Positions 1-10,331 are shown, numbered from the stretch's first letter. The stretch is DNA of 64,000 nucleotides from Candidatus Villigracilis vicinus (GCA_016721315.1 JADKIL010000021.1:1-64000), one strand, 5' to 3'. Notes: a model not told the origin generated them from the letters alone. A program made the numbers and translations.

Positions 1-873
1 CATTTAATTCAGACGAGACAAAGGAAATATACAAAACTATATCGCTGAAGAGCAGCTGCCTTTTATCACCGCGTCAAACATTTACTGATTTCAGCAGCGA
101 CTGTTTTTATTCTAACCATGCCTCCAGTTACTATCATCTTATCTCTCGCGACCCACATGCCGCGCGTGCTTCTCTATCGTATGGTGGCCCGAAAAGCGCA
201 TCAAGAGACTGCTCAGCTTACTGCTTCAGGGTGCTCACCTTTGACGGGCGATCCGATCAGTCGTCCGTATTGTCAAGAGATTAATGTTCACAGAGAAAGT
301 AGGGGAAAGTTAAAACCCAATACACTGGCTACTCTATGCCACTGGAGCGATCCGCTAGGCGGAAACGACCTCTATCTAAGACAAGCATTAATAGACACAA
401 TTTTATTAATAAGATCAAAATCGCTTCACCACACAAGTACTATTGTTTGTTGTTCTCAATGGATGCCCAGTTTACCAAGTGTATTACTCCGCCTGCATAT
501 TGCACTAGATGATGAGGCGTTGGTTTACTCAGGTTCATTTGAAACTATCCGAAGCGCCGACAATATCTCTAAAAGATGCAGCACACTTCAGTAATTCCGA
601 TTTTATTTCATTATTAGATTTATTTTAAAGAAAAAGAATGTCTATCATCAACTAACATTGGCTGCAACTACGAACCGTTTACATGGGATTACGGACACCT
701 CAATAAAAATCAGCATCCCTCCTCACTGCCAACAAGTTACTAGAAATCATCAACGCCAACCATAAATTCATGGTTATGTAATAATTAGCAATCAAATACT
801 AATTCGCATACTCCTTTCTTTTTCAGCAATGAAGGAGGGCTATTTTCCTGTGCACGATTCAAACTCTATATCT
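1..873. other. Left-edge stretch with no recognisable gene
   Basis: This stretch is more AT-rich than the rest of the window, especially from 600 to 840. The only sizeable open frame, plus strand 118-594 (158 codons), has no motif, signal peptide or family likeness that I recognise, and no clear ribosome binding site precedes its ATG. Since the neighbouring genes are full of frameshifts, this could be the remains of a gene that can no longer be read, or non-coding sequence. I see no RNA gene, repeat or terminator in it. Confidence 0.5.
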
Positions 874-2247
874 TCAGCAGCGCTTCACGCTCGAAAGATA
901 TGCTCCATGTACCGTGCTGGGGTACTCACGCCAGGTCGCCTCACCGGCAAAGAATAAAACATCGTCCACGGGCTCAAAAAGCGCATCATAAATCAGCGCC
1001 GCTCGCAAAGGCGGAATGTGCGAATATGCGCCAAGGCAAACGGGTCTTTGCCCCAACGTGTCACCAACATCCCTTCAGGTTCAGGATATCATCTCCGAAC
1101 ATGCGCAACGCATTCATGGCACCTTTGGCGGATGTCGTCATCCGAAAGGTCTTCAAGCGCAAACCCCTTATCGCCACCATGAAAGCCATCAACACAGGCT
1201 CACCCGTGAACGGCGCAAAATCAACCAGTCACTCCATTCGCCAGCTCCTCACCCATATAACTGATAGTCTGTATATCCTCATCCCAAAACGTTTCTGGAA
1301 ATTTCAAATAGACTTTATTGAGGACGCCCATTGCAAGACGCTTAATTGCCGACTGTTTCGACTCGGGTAATTGCGGCTCAAACTTAACAGAAGCCTGTTT
1401 CAACACCCCAAGCGGAAACGTCACCACGGCTTTATCGGCCACAAAGCTTCCTGCAGACGTTTCCACCTCAACTCCATCAATTCCATAACGGACAGTGTTA
1501 ACCACGGTTTCCAAGCGAATATCCAACTCTTTGCAAGTCCATCCGTAATCTGGTTGTACCCGCCAGGAAAATAACTTCCTCGCCGCCAAATTCTTCATCT
1601 TGATCCCATTCCCAAAGCGACAGATCCTTCGGGTCAGCGCCATATTCAATGCTGTTCAAGGTAGGCGTAATAATTTAATCCACGCGGTTCTTCTTCTGAT
1701 AGATCATACTCTGCCAATACTTCATTAAATGCCTCTTGTAAACTCATATCGCTATCCGTGTCTTCCTGCATAATTTCCACTTCAGCATAAAATTTCCTCG
1801 AACAAAGCCTCGATCTCTGTCCATTCTGCATCTGACATTTCACTGCCATCCGCATGGAACATGATTCCATTTTCGCCATCCGTTGCCATGGTTTTGCCCC
1901 AAACTGTTTCGCCACTGGTGATCGGATTACCACTCACGCCATGGATCCATGATGCGCCAAGATCGACGGGCAACCCCAGCGACGAATCTGTCCACATGCG
2001 CCCACCGACACGAGTCCGCGCTTTCGAGAACGATGACGTTTAACCCTTATCGGTCAAAGTACGCGCGGCAGCAAAGCCCGCCGATGCCTGCGCCAGCGGC
2101 CGCACGTCGGCACTGGTGGATGAATTTTGATTTGGCATAAGTTTGGTCTCCTCTTCCGGTTAATACACCACACGCAAGGGCAAGCGCTGAGGCTGTCCCG
2201 ATCGAAGCGGCTTTCGTGAAAATCTCGTCTATTAAATTTATTTTCAT
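874..2247 (-). pseudogene. Flavin monoamine oxidase family protein, broken by several frameshifts
   Basis: Fragments of one FAD-dependent amine oxidase lie in order on the minus strand in different frames. From the N-terminus they are: a hydrophobic leader from the ATG at 2247, a GAGIGGL dinucleotide-binding motif near 2080, the LGASWIHG motif near 1960, a VTFPLGVLK segment near 1430, and the C-terminal LFFAGEATWREYPSTVHGAY flavin-contact motif near 930. Together they span about 458 codons, the normal size for the family, so the gene is complete in length but needs at least three or four single-base corrections. The substrate cannot be told from the sequence. The leader suggests export. Frameshifts this dense, shared by the next genes, look more like assembly error than decay. 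Family assignment is firm; the true protein sequence is not recoverable here. Confidence 0.8.
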
Positions 2248-2309
2248 GTAAATTCCTTTGTGTGTCACCTCTAAGGAGTGTTCTTCACGACCGGAAGAGT
2301 CTCTTATTA

Positions 2310-2346
2310 TTGACGTAAGATCCTTCGCTACGCTTAAGATGACAAA
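2310..2346. repeat. Possible dispersed intergenic repeat element
   Basis: The stretch around 2318-2346 contains TCCTTCGCTACGCTTAAGATG flanked by AT-rich sequence. Read on the minus strand it translates to VILSVAKDL. Near-identical strings (VILSEAKDL and relatives) are familiar as spurious translations of a short element scattered through many environmental bacterial genomes, including Chloroflexota. Only one copy is present in this window, so its repeat status rests on recall and not on anything in the sequence. Confidence 0.3.
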
Positions 2347-2689
2347 GTTGATGGCCCTGCATAAAAGTGCGATCATCGCGCCAAAGCTATCGAACACTAG
2401 AACATCCGTAACTGCAGCGTGGCGCCCCGGCACAAATGACTGGTGAAACTCATCTGTCGCAGAATACAACACTGCCAGCAACCATGCCAAAAAAATTTCG
2501 CTTTGGCAATGCCCGTAAATGAGAGAGCCAACAAACCATAACCGACCCCATGCGCACTTTTTTTGACGAAATAGTCCCAACGCCAAAACTCGGCAATTCA
2601 TTACTGGTACGCGAAGAAATGGCAAAGATGGTAAGCATCATCAAGAATGCTGGAAGCCATCGCGGTACAATTGCAACGAATTTATTCAT
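2340..2689 (-). pseudogene. VanZ-like membrane protein, frameshifted
   Basis: The frame starting at 2689 gives a hydrophobic N-terminus (MNKFVAIVPRWLPAFLMM and on). A second frame from about 2600 gives LAWLLAVLYSATDEFHQSF followed by VPGR and a DVLVFDSFGA segment. The DEFHQSFVPGR signature followed by D..V.D..G is typical of the small VanZ-like integral membrane family, whose name comes from a teicoplanin-resistance accessory protein but whose usual role is unknown. At least one frameshift near 2550 separates the two halves. The C-terminus is uncertain because the frame runs on through a low-complexity intergenic element. The gene sits upstream of the amine oxidase on the same strand, about 90 bases away. 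Confidence 0.65.
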
Positions 2690-2712
2690 GAGAGGTTTAC
2701 CTGAACGGTGAC

Positions 2713-4397
2713 GTGATTCTCAAAAACGACGATGTTTGGTGGAAGTTCCATAATCCGCATCGCGTGATTTTAATCCCGAGAAGCTGGAAGATGTTCGCAG
2801 AAGAGATTGGAAGAAGTAGAAAGCTGGTCAATGAACACGGCTGGATAGCGGCAGGCTTTATCAGCTACGAAGTCGCCCTGCATTCGACCCGTCGCTACAG
2901 GTTATCCCATCCCACGGATTTCCTTACTTTGGTTTTGGTTTATATGATGCACCACATATTCTACAGACGCACGAAATCTTCGAAGACTTTGATGTCTGCG
3001 CACCATTCAATGGCTGCCAGATGCTGATAAAGAAACTTTTAATGCGGCCATTCAAACCGTAAAAAAGACCGCATTGCCCAGGGGATGACCTATCAAGTCA
3101 ACTTCACTATGCGCCTCAGCACAGACTTCCATGAAAAATCCTCGAGAGATGTGAACAACCTCGCCCGCTCACAAACAAAATATGCCGCATACCTCGACAT
3201 TGGCAATTGGGCAATCTGCTCCGCCTCACACGAACTTCTTCGACTTCGATGGAGAGATCATTACTGGACGCCCCATGAAAGGGACGGTAAAACGCGGTCG
3301 TACTACAGCTGAAGATAAAGCTATTTCTGATTGTTACACGCATCCACCAAAAACCGCGCCGAAAATGTGATGATCGGACATGATCCGCAACGACATTGAC
3401 GGATCGCAGAGACAGGCAGCGTGCATGTCCCTGAGTTGTTCACCATCGAAAATACCCCACCCTCTTCCAAAAATGACATCAACGGTCAGGGCAAAGACCA
3501 AAGGCATCGACAACGAAATCTTCGAGGCGCTTTCCCATGCTCCTCCATCACCGGTGCGCCAAAGTCAGCACCATGAATATCATCGCGAATTGAGACGAGT
3601 CCGCGCAGAATACATAAGGGAGTATTGGTTACATGCCAGAATCGCAAGCACGTTCAGTATGGCAATCCGTACGCACTGAACAAACAAGAACAGACAGCCC
3701 AATACGGCGTTGGTGGTGGTATTGTGGGTTCCACCTCCGCAGATGAATACGGCGAGGCCTTGTTAAGGCGCGGGTGCTGACCAACCTCCGCAAAATGAAT
3801 TCTCCTCTTTGAAACCCTGCTCTGGACACCGGAAAGTGGCTAGCTTCTTTTGAACAGACATATTGCAAGAATAATGAACTCTGCAGAATATTTTGGCTTT
3901 TCCAGAGAACTCCGGAAGGAATGATAAAATTCTTGAGCACGTTGACGGCTAAACGCTATTTCACCCAGACGCGTAAAGCTTGTGATGAATTTTCTAGGAG
4001 AAAATATCGGTGAAGCGAAGGATTATCAAACAAGTGAAAATTATTCAACGTATGTTTTTGGCAAAAGAATCCATAAACTCCAATGATAGATCTTATTTCA
4101 TAAAACAACATGGAGAACCGTTTATGAGCAAGCGGTATCCAAGGGTTCGATGATGTGCTTCTCTTCAATGAAAACGAAGGTGTTGACGAGTTCACTATTG
4201 CAGGAATCTGGTTGTAAAGTTGAACGGCGAATTTTCGCGCCGCCGTGGAATGCGGGTTGTTGGCTGGCACGTTCCGGGCGGAGCTGGTCACATCCGGCGA
4301 GGTAAAGAAAGGTCTTGAAGAAACAGGATCTGGCGAAAGCGGAAGCGGTGTTTTGGTCAACTCTCTCAGGAAATGGGTAAAGGTTCGATTCGGGTAA
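2713..4397 (+). pseudogene. pabB: Aminodeoxychorismate synthase component I fused to aminodeoxychorismate lyase (PabB-PabC), many frameshifts
   Basis: Pieces of a chorismate-binding enzyme followed by a class IV aminotransferase occur in order across frames. PabB part: GWIAAGFISYEVA near 2860, GMTYQVNFTMRL near 3090, DGEIITGRPMKGTVKRG near 3260, MIRNDI near 3380, and SSITGAP near 3550. PabC part: LLWTPESGY near 3815, then GFDDVLLFNENEG near 4150, GLLAGTFRAELV near 4260 and a C-terminal LVNSLRKWVKVRFG ending at the stop at 4395. PabB makes 4-amino-4-deoxychorismate from chorismate, and PabC removes pyruvate to give p-aminobenzoate for folate. Fusions of the two are known in bacteria. The GTG start at 2713 is the first plausible start. 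At least six frame changes are needed, so the gene is unreadable as assembled, although gene order and size (about 560 codons) fit an intact original. Confidence 0.8.
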
Positions 4398-4427
4398 AAT
4401 AAATCCACTACTCTAGAAGGATAATAA

Positions 4428-5822
4428 ATGGAAAAGAAAAACTCAATCGGGCAGATGACTGTCTTTTTAGGAAGTATTGCGCCGATCATCGGGCTGGGGC
4501 TCATGATCTACATTGGTTTTTATAATCGGTTTTGGGGCGATGACTGGTGTTACAACTTTGACTTCAAAACCTTGGCATCGATGGCGCGATCAAAACATAT
4601 TTCATGACAGGACCCGAAGCCTTGCGGGGATACGCAAACAACCGCTATTCCCTGACATTGATCTCCGGCTTGTTGTATCTTTTGGGTATAGTAGGTGCAA
4701 AGGTCACTGCCGCTTTGGTAATTACCAGCTGGTTTATCGGTCTTTACTGGACCTTCTCAAATATCGCCAAAATATCTGGTTTCGCCTCCAGGACTACCAT
4801 CATGGCAGGAACGGCTACCCTGCTTTATTACACGTTATATATCTCTCGCAGAGATTCCAAGTCTTATATTGGACAGCGGCATCCATTACAGCCTTGCGAT
4901 CATCTCCGGAATATTCCTCTTTGCCTTGATCACATCTCAATCCGTCCGCGCAACTCGCAGCAAACTAATTGACTACATCATCATTCCAGTAGCAATTCTG
5001 GCGGGTGGATTTTCCGAAACCGGGAATACCTTTTTGCTCAGTTGCATGACTTTGTTTTTGGTTCTGCTTTGGTTGCAAAAAAAACAACAGTCCGTCTGGG
5101 CAGAGAAAGCGCTTCCCACAGCGATCATCGCTTTTGTTACCCTGCTATTTTCCCTGATGATCCTCGTTCTAGCCCCTTCAAACGCAACTCGCACTGAAGT
5201 GATCTCGGCAGAACGGCAAGCTCGCCCATGACGATCTTCCTCTCACTAAGGTTTGCCTTTGATTTCATCACAGACTCTATTCGCAACCTGCCAATGCCGC
5301 ATCTTATTTTCCTATTGGTCTTTTTGCACTGCCGATCCTGATTGGAGTATCGCTAAAAGAAAAACTAAATGGGGTTTTGCGAAACGTCATCTTGCCTGTG
5401 CTCGTGATCCTTATCGCCATATGGTTGATCGCCAGCTGCAGTTCAGCCCCAGCGTTATGTTTTATGGCGCTCCACCCGACCCGCGTGGGAAATCGCTTGC
5501 CCGGTTTGTCATGCTTGCAGGGTTGGCAGGGATCGCCTGGTTGCTTGGCAGGGAATTAAACTCCCGCTGGAATAATACTTGGGTACACTCAATAGCCATC
5601 CTAGCTGTAATCCTCAGTGCTGTATACACAGCCCGAACTGTAACACGGGTTTATGCAGAACTGCCTGCCTATCGCCTACGCGCAGAATTATGGGACGCAC
5701 GGGATCATGTCATTCAAACTGCGGTTCTTGAGCAACAGAAAAGGGTAGAAGTCAGCGTGATTGACATGAAAGGTCTGGGCGTACAGGACATTATGAAATC
5801 CCGCGATATGACCGGGGATTGA
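4428..5822 (+). pseudogene. Polytopic membrane protein (DUF6056-like), frameshifted
   Basis: Starting at the ATG at 4428, which follows AGAAGGATAATAA, overlapping frames yield a long hydrophobic protein: an N-terminal membrane segment, a FWGDDWCYN motif near residue 36, about eight to ten further membrane segments, and a soluble C-terminus rich in charged residues ending at 5822. An early aromatic-DD motif just after the first membrane helix is typical of GT-C type membrane glycosyltransferase-like proteins and of the DUF6056 family, which I think is the best match. The reading frame changes near 4540, 4860 and between 5220 and 5480. The function is unknown, although a role in transferring sugars or lipids at the membrane is plausible. 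It precedes two alkaline-phosphatase-superfamily genes on the same strand. Confidence 0.6.
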
Positions 5823-5891
5823 TAACCGCCTGTAGCAGCAAATTCTACGGGTTTGAGGCATTAAGGCGCCTCAACCCTAGGCGGGGATGTT

Positions 5892-5900
5892 TGTTATAAT
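5892..5900 (+). promoter_or_regulatory. Extended -10 promoter element
   Basis: TGTTATAAT lies here, an extended -10 (TGnTATAAT), 34 bases before the ATG at 5935. No good -35 hexamer is visible, which is usual for extended -10 promoters. A hairpin without a T-run (arms 5849-5859 and 5868-5877) lies just upstream and may end or attenuate the preceding transcript. Confidence 0.5.
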
Positions 5901-5934
5901 CCAGTACGATAAATTAGTAGAAAAGGAAAGAAAA

Positions 5935-7626
5935 ATGTATATTGACCCTGGCTCTGGTGGAATGTTGTTTCAAATTCTCGCGGTTATGTTTTGGCGTTTT
6001 GTCGGCCACGGCATGTTCGATTTTGTCCATCGTAACCCTGCAAATTACAGCCTGCAAGTTTCGCTGTTACCTACACAAAAGAATTTACTCGGACTGCAAT
6101 TCGTTCCGCCATACACCGCACATACCATCTTTGACCAAGCTGTGGAAGACGGATATCCCGCCACATCCATGTGGTGGCCCGCCACTTTCCCGGCGAAACA
6201 AGCATCCCCTGTGCAAACCATACCTGGTCTCGGCACCCCTGATATTCTAGGGCGCCTTGGGGTGGGAACATATTTCTCAGTAGATAAATTGCAAGAAGAT
6301 CCAGAAAGAAAAAGCGCAGTCCGCGGATTGACCCAAAAAGGCGCTTCGCGATTTACAGGTTCGCTTGAAGGTCCAGCCAAAAAGAACGGAACCGTCAATA
6401 TTGATTTTGAGTTGGAGGTTGAGAGCGGCGCAGTGTCTCTCAAGATCGCCAAACAAAAGGTTACTTTGAAACCAGGTGAATGGGGCGATATTGTTGAGCT
6501 ACCTTTCTCCGTCGGCTTTGGTATGACGGTCAAAGCCATTAGCCGCGCTATTGTTACAAATCTAAATCCCCTGTCGGTGTATTTCCTGCCGCTGCAGCTC
6601 CATCCACTGGGCTCGCCTTGGCCTTATGCCACTCCGAAAAGTTTTATTCAAGACCAGTGGAAAAAGAACGGTCCCTTTCTCACACTTGGCTGGCCTCAGG
6701 ACACAACCGCTCTCAACGAAGGTTTGATCAACGACGGGCAGTTCCTCAAACTGTGTGAAATGATCGACGACGAACGTGAGCGCGTCCTTAACCATGCATT
6801 GAGCACATTCGACGAAGGCATTCTCGCTTGTGTGTTCGACAGCCTTGACCGCGTCCAACATATGTTCTTCAAAGGACGTGAGGATGTCATTGAATCATGG
6901 TATATCCGCCTCGACCAACTGGTGGGACGAATTATCGAAAAAGCATCCCATAAAAAGAAAACCCGTGTGCTAGTCATTTCGGATCACGGATTCGGGCGAT
7001 TCGATTACAAGGTCCATTTGAATAAGTGGCTGGTTGATCGTGGATACATGAAAACGACCAGCCCCGCCTCTTCCGACCTTCGAACGGCAGACTGGTCTCA
7101 GACTCAAGCCTACGCTTTAGGCTTGAACAGCCTCTATCTCAATATCGCCGGTCGCGAAGGTAGCGGTATGGTCAACGAAAATGAAGCCATGCAGATCCTT
7201 ACCAAGATCAAGGAAGACCTGTTGCAATGGAAAGGTCCCGACGGCGGGCAGGTCATTCAAACTGCATTGATCCGCACAGAGGTATTCCAGGGACCTCTCG
7301 CTGCTTATGGTCCCGACCTCTTTGTCGGCTACCACCCGCCTTATCGCGGGTCTGCTGAAACAGGTCTCGGTCAGTGGCGCAGCGAAGCACTTGAAAAGAA
7401 TACAGAGCACTGGGAAGCCGATCACTGTTTCGATGCGAAAGCTGTTCCGGGTGTGCTTTTCTCCACCGACGGGCTTGGCAACTTTCCTTCGCCTTCCTAT
7501 CGCGATATTCCTGCCTTGACGATCGGCAAAGACCTTAAAGCACAAGCCTCTGCGCCGCCGCCCTCCTACAGCGATGAAGATCAGGACGAGATCGAAAAAA
7601 GGTTAAAAGATCTTGGCTATCTTTAA
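5935..7626 (+). CDS. Alkaline phosphatase superfamily (type I phosphodiesterase-like) protein lacking its N-terminal catalytic segment
   Basis: I chose the ATG at 5935 because an AAAGGAAAG ribosome binding site precedes it, not the earlier in-frame start at 5887. The protein begins with MYIDPGSGG and one membrane helix, then jumps to GHGMFDFVHRNPANY. In relatives about a hundred residues lie between these points and carry the first metal ligand and the Ser/Thr nucleophile. They are absent here, so the protein as written should be inactive. The rest is normal: a beta-rich insert, FDSLDRVQHMF near residue 300 and the ISDHGFG metal-binding motif near residue 345. The family hydrolyses or transfers phospho-groups, often at the cell surface. 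The open frame is otherwise intact, so this is either a clean in-frame deletion or an assembly collapse. It overlaps the next gene by 14 bases. Confidence 0.75.
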   Translation: MYIDPGSGGMLFQILAVMFWRFVGHGMFDFVHRNPANYSLQVSLLPTQKNLLGLQFVPPYTAHTIFDQAVEDGYPATSMWWPATFPAKQASPVQTIPGLGTPDILGRLGVGTYFSVDKLQEDPERKSAVRGLTQKGASRFTGSLEGPAKKNGTVNIDFELEVESGAVSLKIAKQKVTLKPGEWGDIVELPFSVGFGMTVKAISRAIVTNLNPLSVYFLPLQLHPLGSPWPYATPKSFIQDQWKKNGPFLTLGWPQDTTALNEGLINDGQFLKLCEMIDDERERVLNHALSTFDEGILACVFDSLDRVQHMFFKGREDVIESWYIRLDQLVGRIIEKASHKKKTRVLVISDHGFGRFDYKVHLNKWLVDRGYMKTTSPASSDLRTADWSQTQAYALGLNSLYLNIAGREGSGMVNENEAMQILTKIKEDLLQWKGPDGGQVIQTALIRTEVFQGPLAAYGPDLFVGYHPPYRGSAETGLGQWRSEALEKNTEHWEADHCFDAKAVPGVLFSTDGLGNFPSPSYRDIPALTIGKDLKAQASAPPPSYSDEDQDEIEKRLKDLGYL

Positions 7627-8212
7627 AAAATATTATTCACGGCAGGGGTTGTGGACACTCTTTCTGATCTGCGCCCTGCCGTTGCATCTTTGGGCACTCT
7701 TTCTCTCTTTGCGGGATTTCGACTGGATTACCGCTCGAACCAATTCATGGGATGCGGTTGGGGTTGTTTCTTACGGATTATTATTTGCGTTCCTGGAAAG
7801 CCTTGCGATCTTTGCTCTGGCAGCATTGCTCGGCTTTTTGATCTCCAACAAATGGATTGAAAACAAACGTGTCGCGTTGATGGGCACATTTGTGATCGTT
7901 CTTTCGTTTTGGTCTATCTTGAACCAAACTTATTTCCTGCGGGCAGTCACACCTTCCGGGCAAATTCTCAGCTTATTCGCCGGAACCGGTCGTCCCTTGA
8001 TCGCGTTGTATATAACCGCGTTGTTCTTAATCGGGCTGACAGTTATCCTTCCCACATATTTCATCCTACGATCTGAAAAGGTGGAAAAGATCGTGCTGGA
8101 TGGGTTTGAGCGTTTCTCGCTCCTGATGACCCTGTACCTGTTTTTTGATTTCATTGCCCTGGTCATCGTTCTTGTGCGTAATTTTGAGGTCCATTATGAA
8201 TCGCTCAATTAA
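7613..8212 (+). CDS. Hypothetical integral membrane protein
   Basis: This 199-residue protein starts at a TTG that overlaps the end of the phosphodiesterase-like gene. The predicted start MAIFKKYYSRQGLW is followed by five or six hydrophobic segments, so nearly the whole protein is membrane embedded. I recognise no family. Its overlaps with the genes on both sides (the next coding region begins at 8196) point to translational coupling with two alkaline-phosphatase-superfamily enzymes, so it may be a membrane partner or anchor for them. The TTG start is inferred from the frame and the overlap and is not certain. The reading frame is intact, unlike most of its neighbours. Confidence 0.65.
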   Translation: MAIFKKYYSRQGLWTLFLICALPLHLWALFLSLRDFDWITARTNSWDAVGVVSYGLLFAFLESLAIFALAALLGFLISNKWIENKRVALMGTFVIVLSFWSILNQTYFLRAVTPSGQILSLFAGTGRPLIALYITALFLIGLTVILPTYFILRSEKVEKIVLDGFERFSLLMTLYLFFDFIALVIVLVRNFEVHYESLN

Positions 8213-9717
8213 TCGGCGTGACTTTTAAAACTGGCTGGGCTAGCCTCGCTTGGCTGGTTATTCCGCCCTCCATCAACCATATCGGTAACACGGCACAAGG
8301 CAACAAGAAAAATGTCCTGATCATCGTCTTCGATGCCATGAGCGCCTATAACCTTTCACTGTATGGCTATGACCGCGAGACCACACCCAACCTTGCCCGG
8401 CTTTCCAAACGCGCAACGGTCTTCCACAACCACTTTGCCGGAGGAATTTCACCACGCCCGGCACCGCATCCATTTTGACCGGCTCACTGCCATGGACACA
8501 TCGCGCCATCCGCTTTGGTGGCATGGTCAAACCTGAATATGCAGACAAAAGCATCTTCCACGCTTTCAACGATTATTACCGCATCGCCTACTCTCACAAC
8601 AGCCTGGTAGACACGTTGTTCTATCAGTTCACAAAAGCCATCAACGAGCGAGTCCCGCTGGAAGAACTATTCCTATCCAACGACGGGCTGATCCGTGAAG
8701 TATTTAAGAACGATGAAGATATCGCCACTCTGGGTTGGGGTAGAGCGATCAAACGCCCGGATGGATATTCCTATTCGGTTTTCCTTTCGCAGTTGTACGA
8801 AAAATATACTACCAACCGCATGAAGGATATTGCCAAGCTCTATCCATACGGGCTTCCGCACATCAACTACGATAATTATTTTGTTCTTGACCAGGGAATT
8901 GACACACTAGGTGACCGGGTACTTGAATTGCCTAAACCCTTCCTGGGATATTTCCACTTTCTTCCGCCGCACTCGCCCTACAAACCACACAAGGACTTTG
9001 CGGGTACATTCTCGACCGATTCGTACAAGCCGCTTGCCAAACCCGAAGATCCATTCACAGAAGAAAAAGACTTTGAGTTTCTGCGAAAAGCACGAAGTCA
9101 ATATGATGAATTTGTTTTAAACGTAGACCATGAGTTCGGTCGGTTGTTTGAAAAGCTCGAAGCCGCCGGGATTTTGGAAGATACCTGGCTGGTCTTCACA
9201 TCAGACCACGGCGAATTCTTCGAACGCGGAATTTGGGGCATTCCACAGGCGCCTTTATCAACCCGTTGTGCGCGTACCGCTGATGATCTTTGAGCCCGGC
9301 GTTCAGACCGGGCGGGATGTGCATACCACCACCAGCGCCATCGACCTCATGCCAACCCTCCTGCACCTGACAGGGCATGAAATCCCCGCTTCCGTTGAAG
9401 GGACCATTCTTCCGCCCTATGCATCGACACCCACTCCTGAAGATAAAAAAGGTGCATTTACCATTCAAGCGCGTTTCAACGAAGCCACCTATCCTCTCAC
9501 CCAGACGTCCATCATGCACGTACGTGACAACTATAAAATGATCTATTACCTTGGGTACGAAGAACTTGACGGAGATCAGGAACGCTTCTATTTGTATGAT
9601 ATCGAAGCCGACCCACAAGAATTGAACGAGTTATCACAGGTCAAACCGGAAACAGCTGCCGAGATGTTGAACATCATAAAGACCAGACTGGCAAAATCCA
9701 ACGAACCCTATCTATAA
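8196..9717 (+). pseudogene. Tat-leader sulfatase / phosphoglycerol-transferase-like enzyme, frameshifted
   Basis: From the ATG at 8196 the first codons give MNRSINRRDF, a twin-arginine leader. The frame slips near 8228 and returns to a sulfatase domain: NVLIIVFDAMSAYNLSLYGY holds the first Asp ligand. Next, after another slip near 8444, an alternative frame reads TTPGTASILTGS, the nucleophile loop with Thr in place of the Cys of true sulfatases. FTSDHGEFFERG is the second metal site. A slip near 9233 leads into VVRVPLMIFEPG and the C-terminal subdomain ending at 9717. A Thr nucleophile fits phosphoglycerol or phosphoethanolamine transferases and phosphatases better than arylsulfatases. With three single-base corrections the gene would encode about 507 residues. 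Export through Tat would put it outside the membrane. Confidence 0.75.
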
Positions 9718-9751
9718 AAAGAACGGCGAGAGCAACCTCGCCGTTCTTTTT
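9716..9751. terminator. Bidirectional intrinsic terminator
   Basis: A perfect 10-bp stem (GAACGGCGAG at 9721-9730 with CTCGCCGTTC at 9737-9746) and 6-nt loop are flanked by A5 on the left and T5 on the right. It therefore works on both strands between the convergent sulfatase-like and sulfotransferase genes. Confidence 0.9.
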
Positions 9752-10331
9752 ATTTTCGTTGTCGGTAGAATTGCTCTTGCGGCACGTCACTCATTGCCTG
9801 AGTATTCATGGGCACGCCTAGAAATGCCGCCACTTTTTCGGCATAATCAGCAGGATGAGCGATCATCTCATTGTAGCGGATGTAAAGCACGCTTATGTTC
9901 GGTTGACCTGCGAGCCAGGCTTTCACTTTCTCCAAATGCTTTCCATATAACTCGGCAAACTTGCCATCCTCGGCAGGATTTCCCGGTTTACCACGGCGCT
10001 CCAGCATTTTTCGCTGCGAAGCAAGGATCTCCATCATCTCACGTTCCATGAAAATAACCTTATATTGATGGCTGGATGGCAAATGCTCCAACAGCGCCGA
10101 GATCACTTTCACCACCTTCCCCTGCGATTCTTCCACCCAGGCTGTATCGCCTTCTTTCATCGCTTTGACTCGCTCAAATTCATAATAACCCTGCAGGTTA
10201 TCATCATCCGCTGTTCGGATATTATCAGTAAGCGGGCTTAACCCACCTGCTTCAAGCATTTTCATCATCATGGACGTCCCCGAACGGGGCAACCCAGAAA
10301 CAATATAGATCGGTTTTGCTGCTTCACTCAT
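9750..10331 (-). CDS. Sulfotransferase family protein
   Basis: This 193-residue P-loop protein opens with PIYIVSGLPRSGTSMMMKML. The GLPRSGTS phosphate-binding loop is the hallmark of the bacterial sulfotransferase superfamily, which uses PAPS as sulfate donor. A later RYNEMIAHP segment near residue 150 and the C-terminal VAAFLGVPM segment match the family's end helices. It is shorter than most cytosolic sulfotransferases (about 250-300 residues), so the acceptor-binding part is minimal and the substrate cannot be predicted. A non-sulfotransferase P-loop role is possible. It is monocistronic, facing the sulfatase-like gene across a shared terminator and diverging from the DUF255 gene. Confidence 0.75.
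   Translation of the reverse strand: MSEAAKPIYIVSGLPRSGTSMMMKMLEAGGLSPLTDNIRTADDDNLQGYYEFERVKAMKEGDTAWVEESQGKVVKVISALLEHLPSSHQYKVIFMEREMMEILASQRKMLERRGKPGNPAEDGKFAELYGKHLEKVKAWLAGQPNISVLYIRYNEMIAHPADYAEKVAAFLGVPMNTQAMSDVPQEQFYRQRK

Noticed and set aside
118..594. A 158-codon open frame near the left edge
   Set aside because: It has no recognisable motif, domain, signal peptide or ribosome binding site, and lies in a region where real frames are disrupted. Not called as a gene.
5887..5934. Earlier in-frame start for the phosphodiesterase-like gene
   Set aside because: It overlaps the extended -10 element, and the family N-terminus MYIDPGSGG with a good ribosome binding site starts at 5935.
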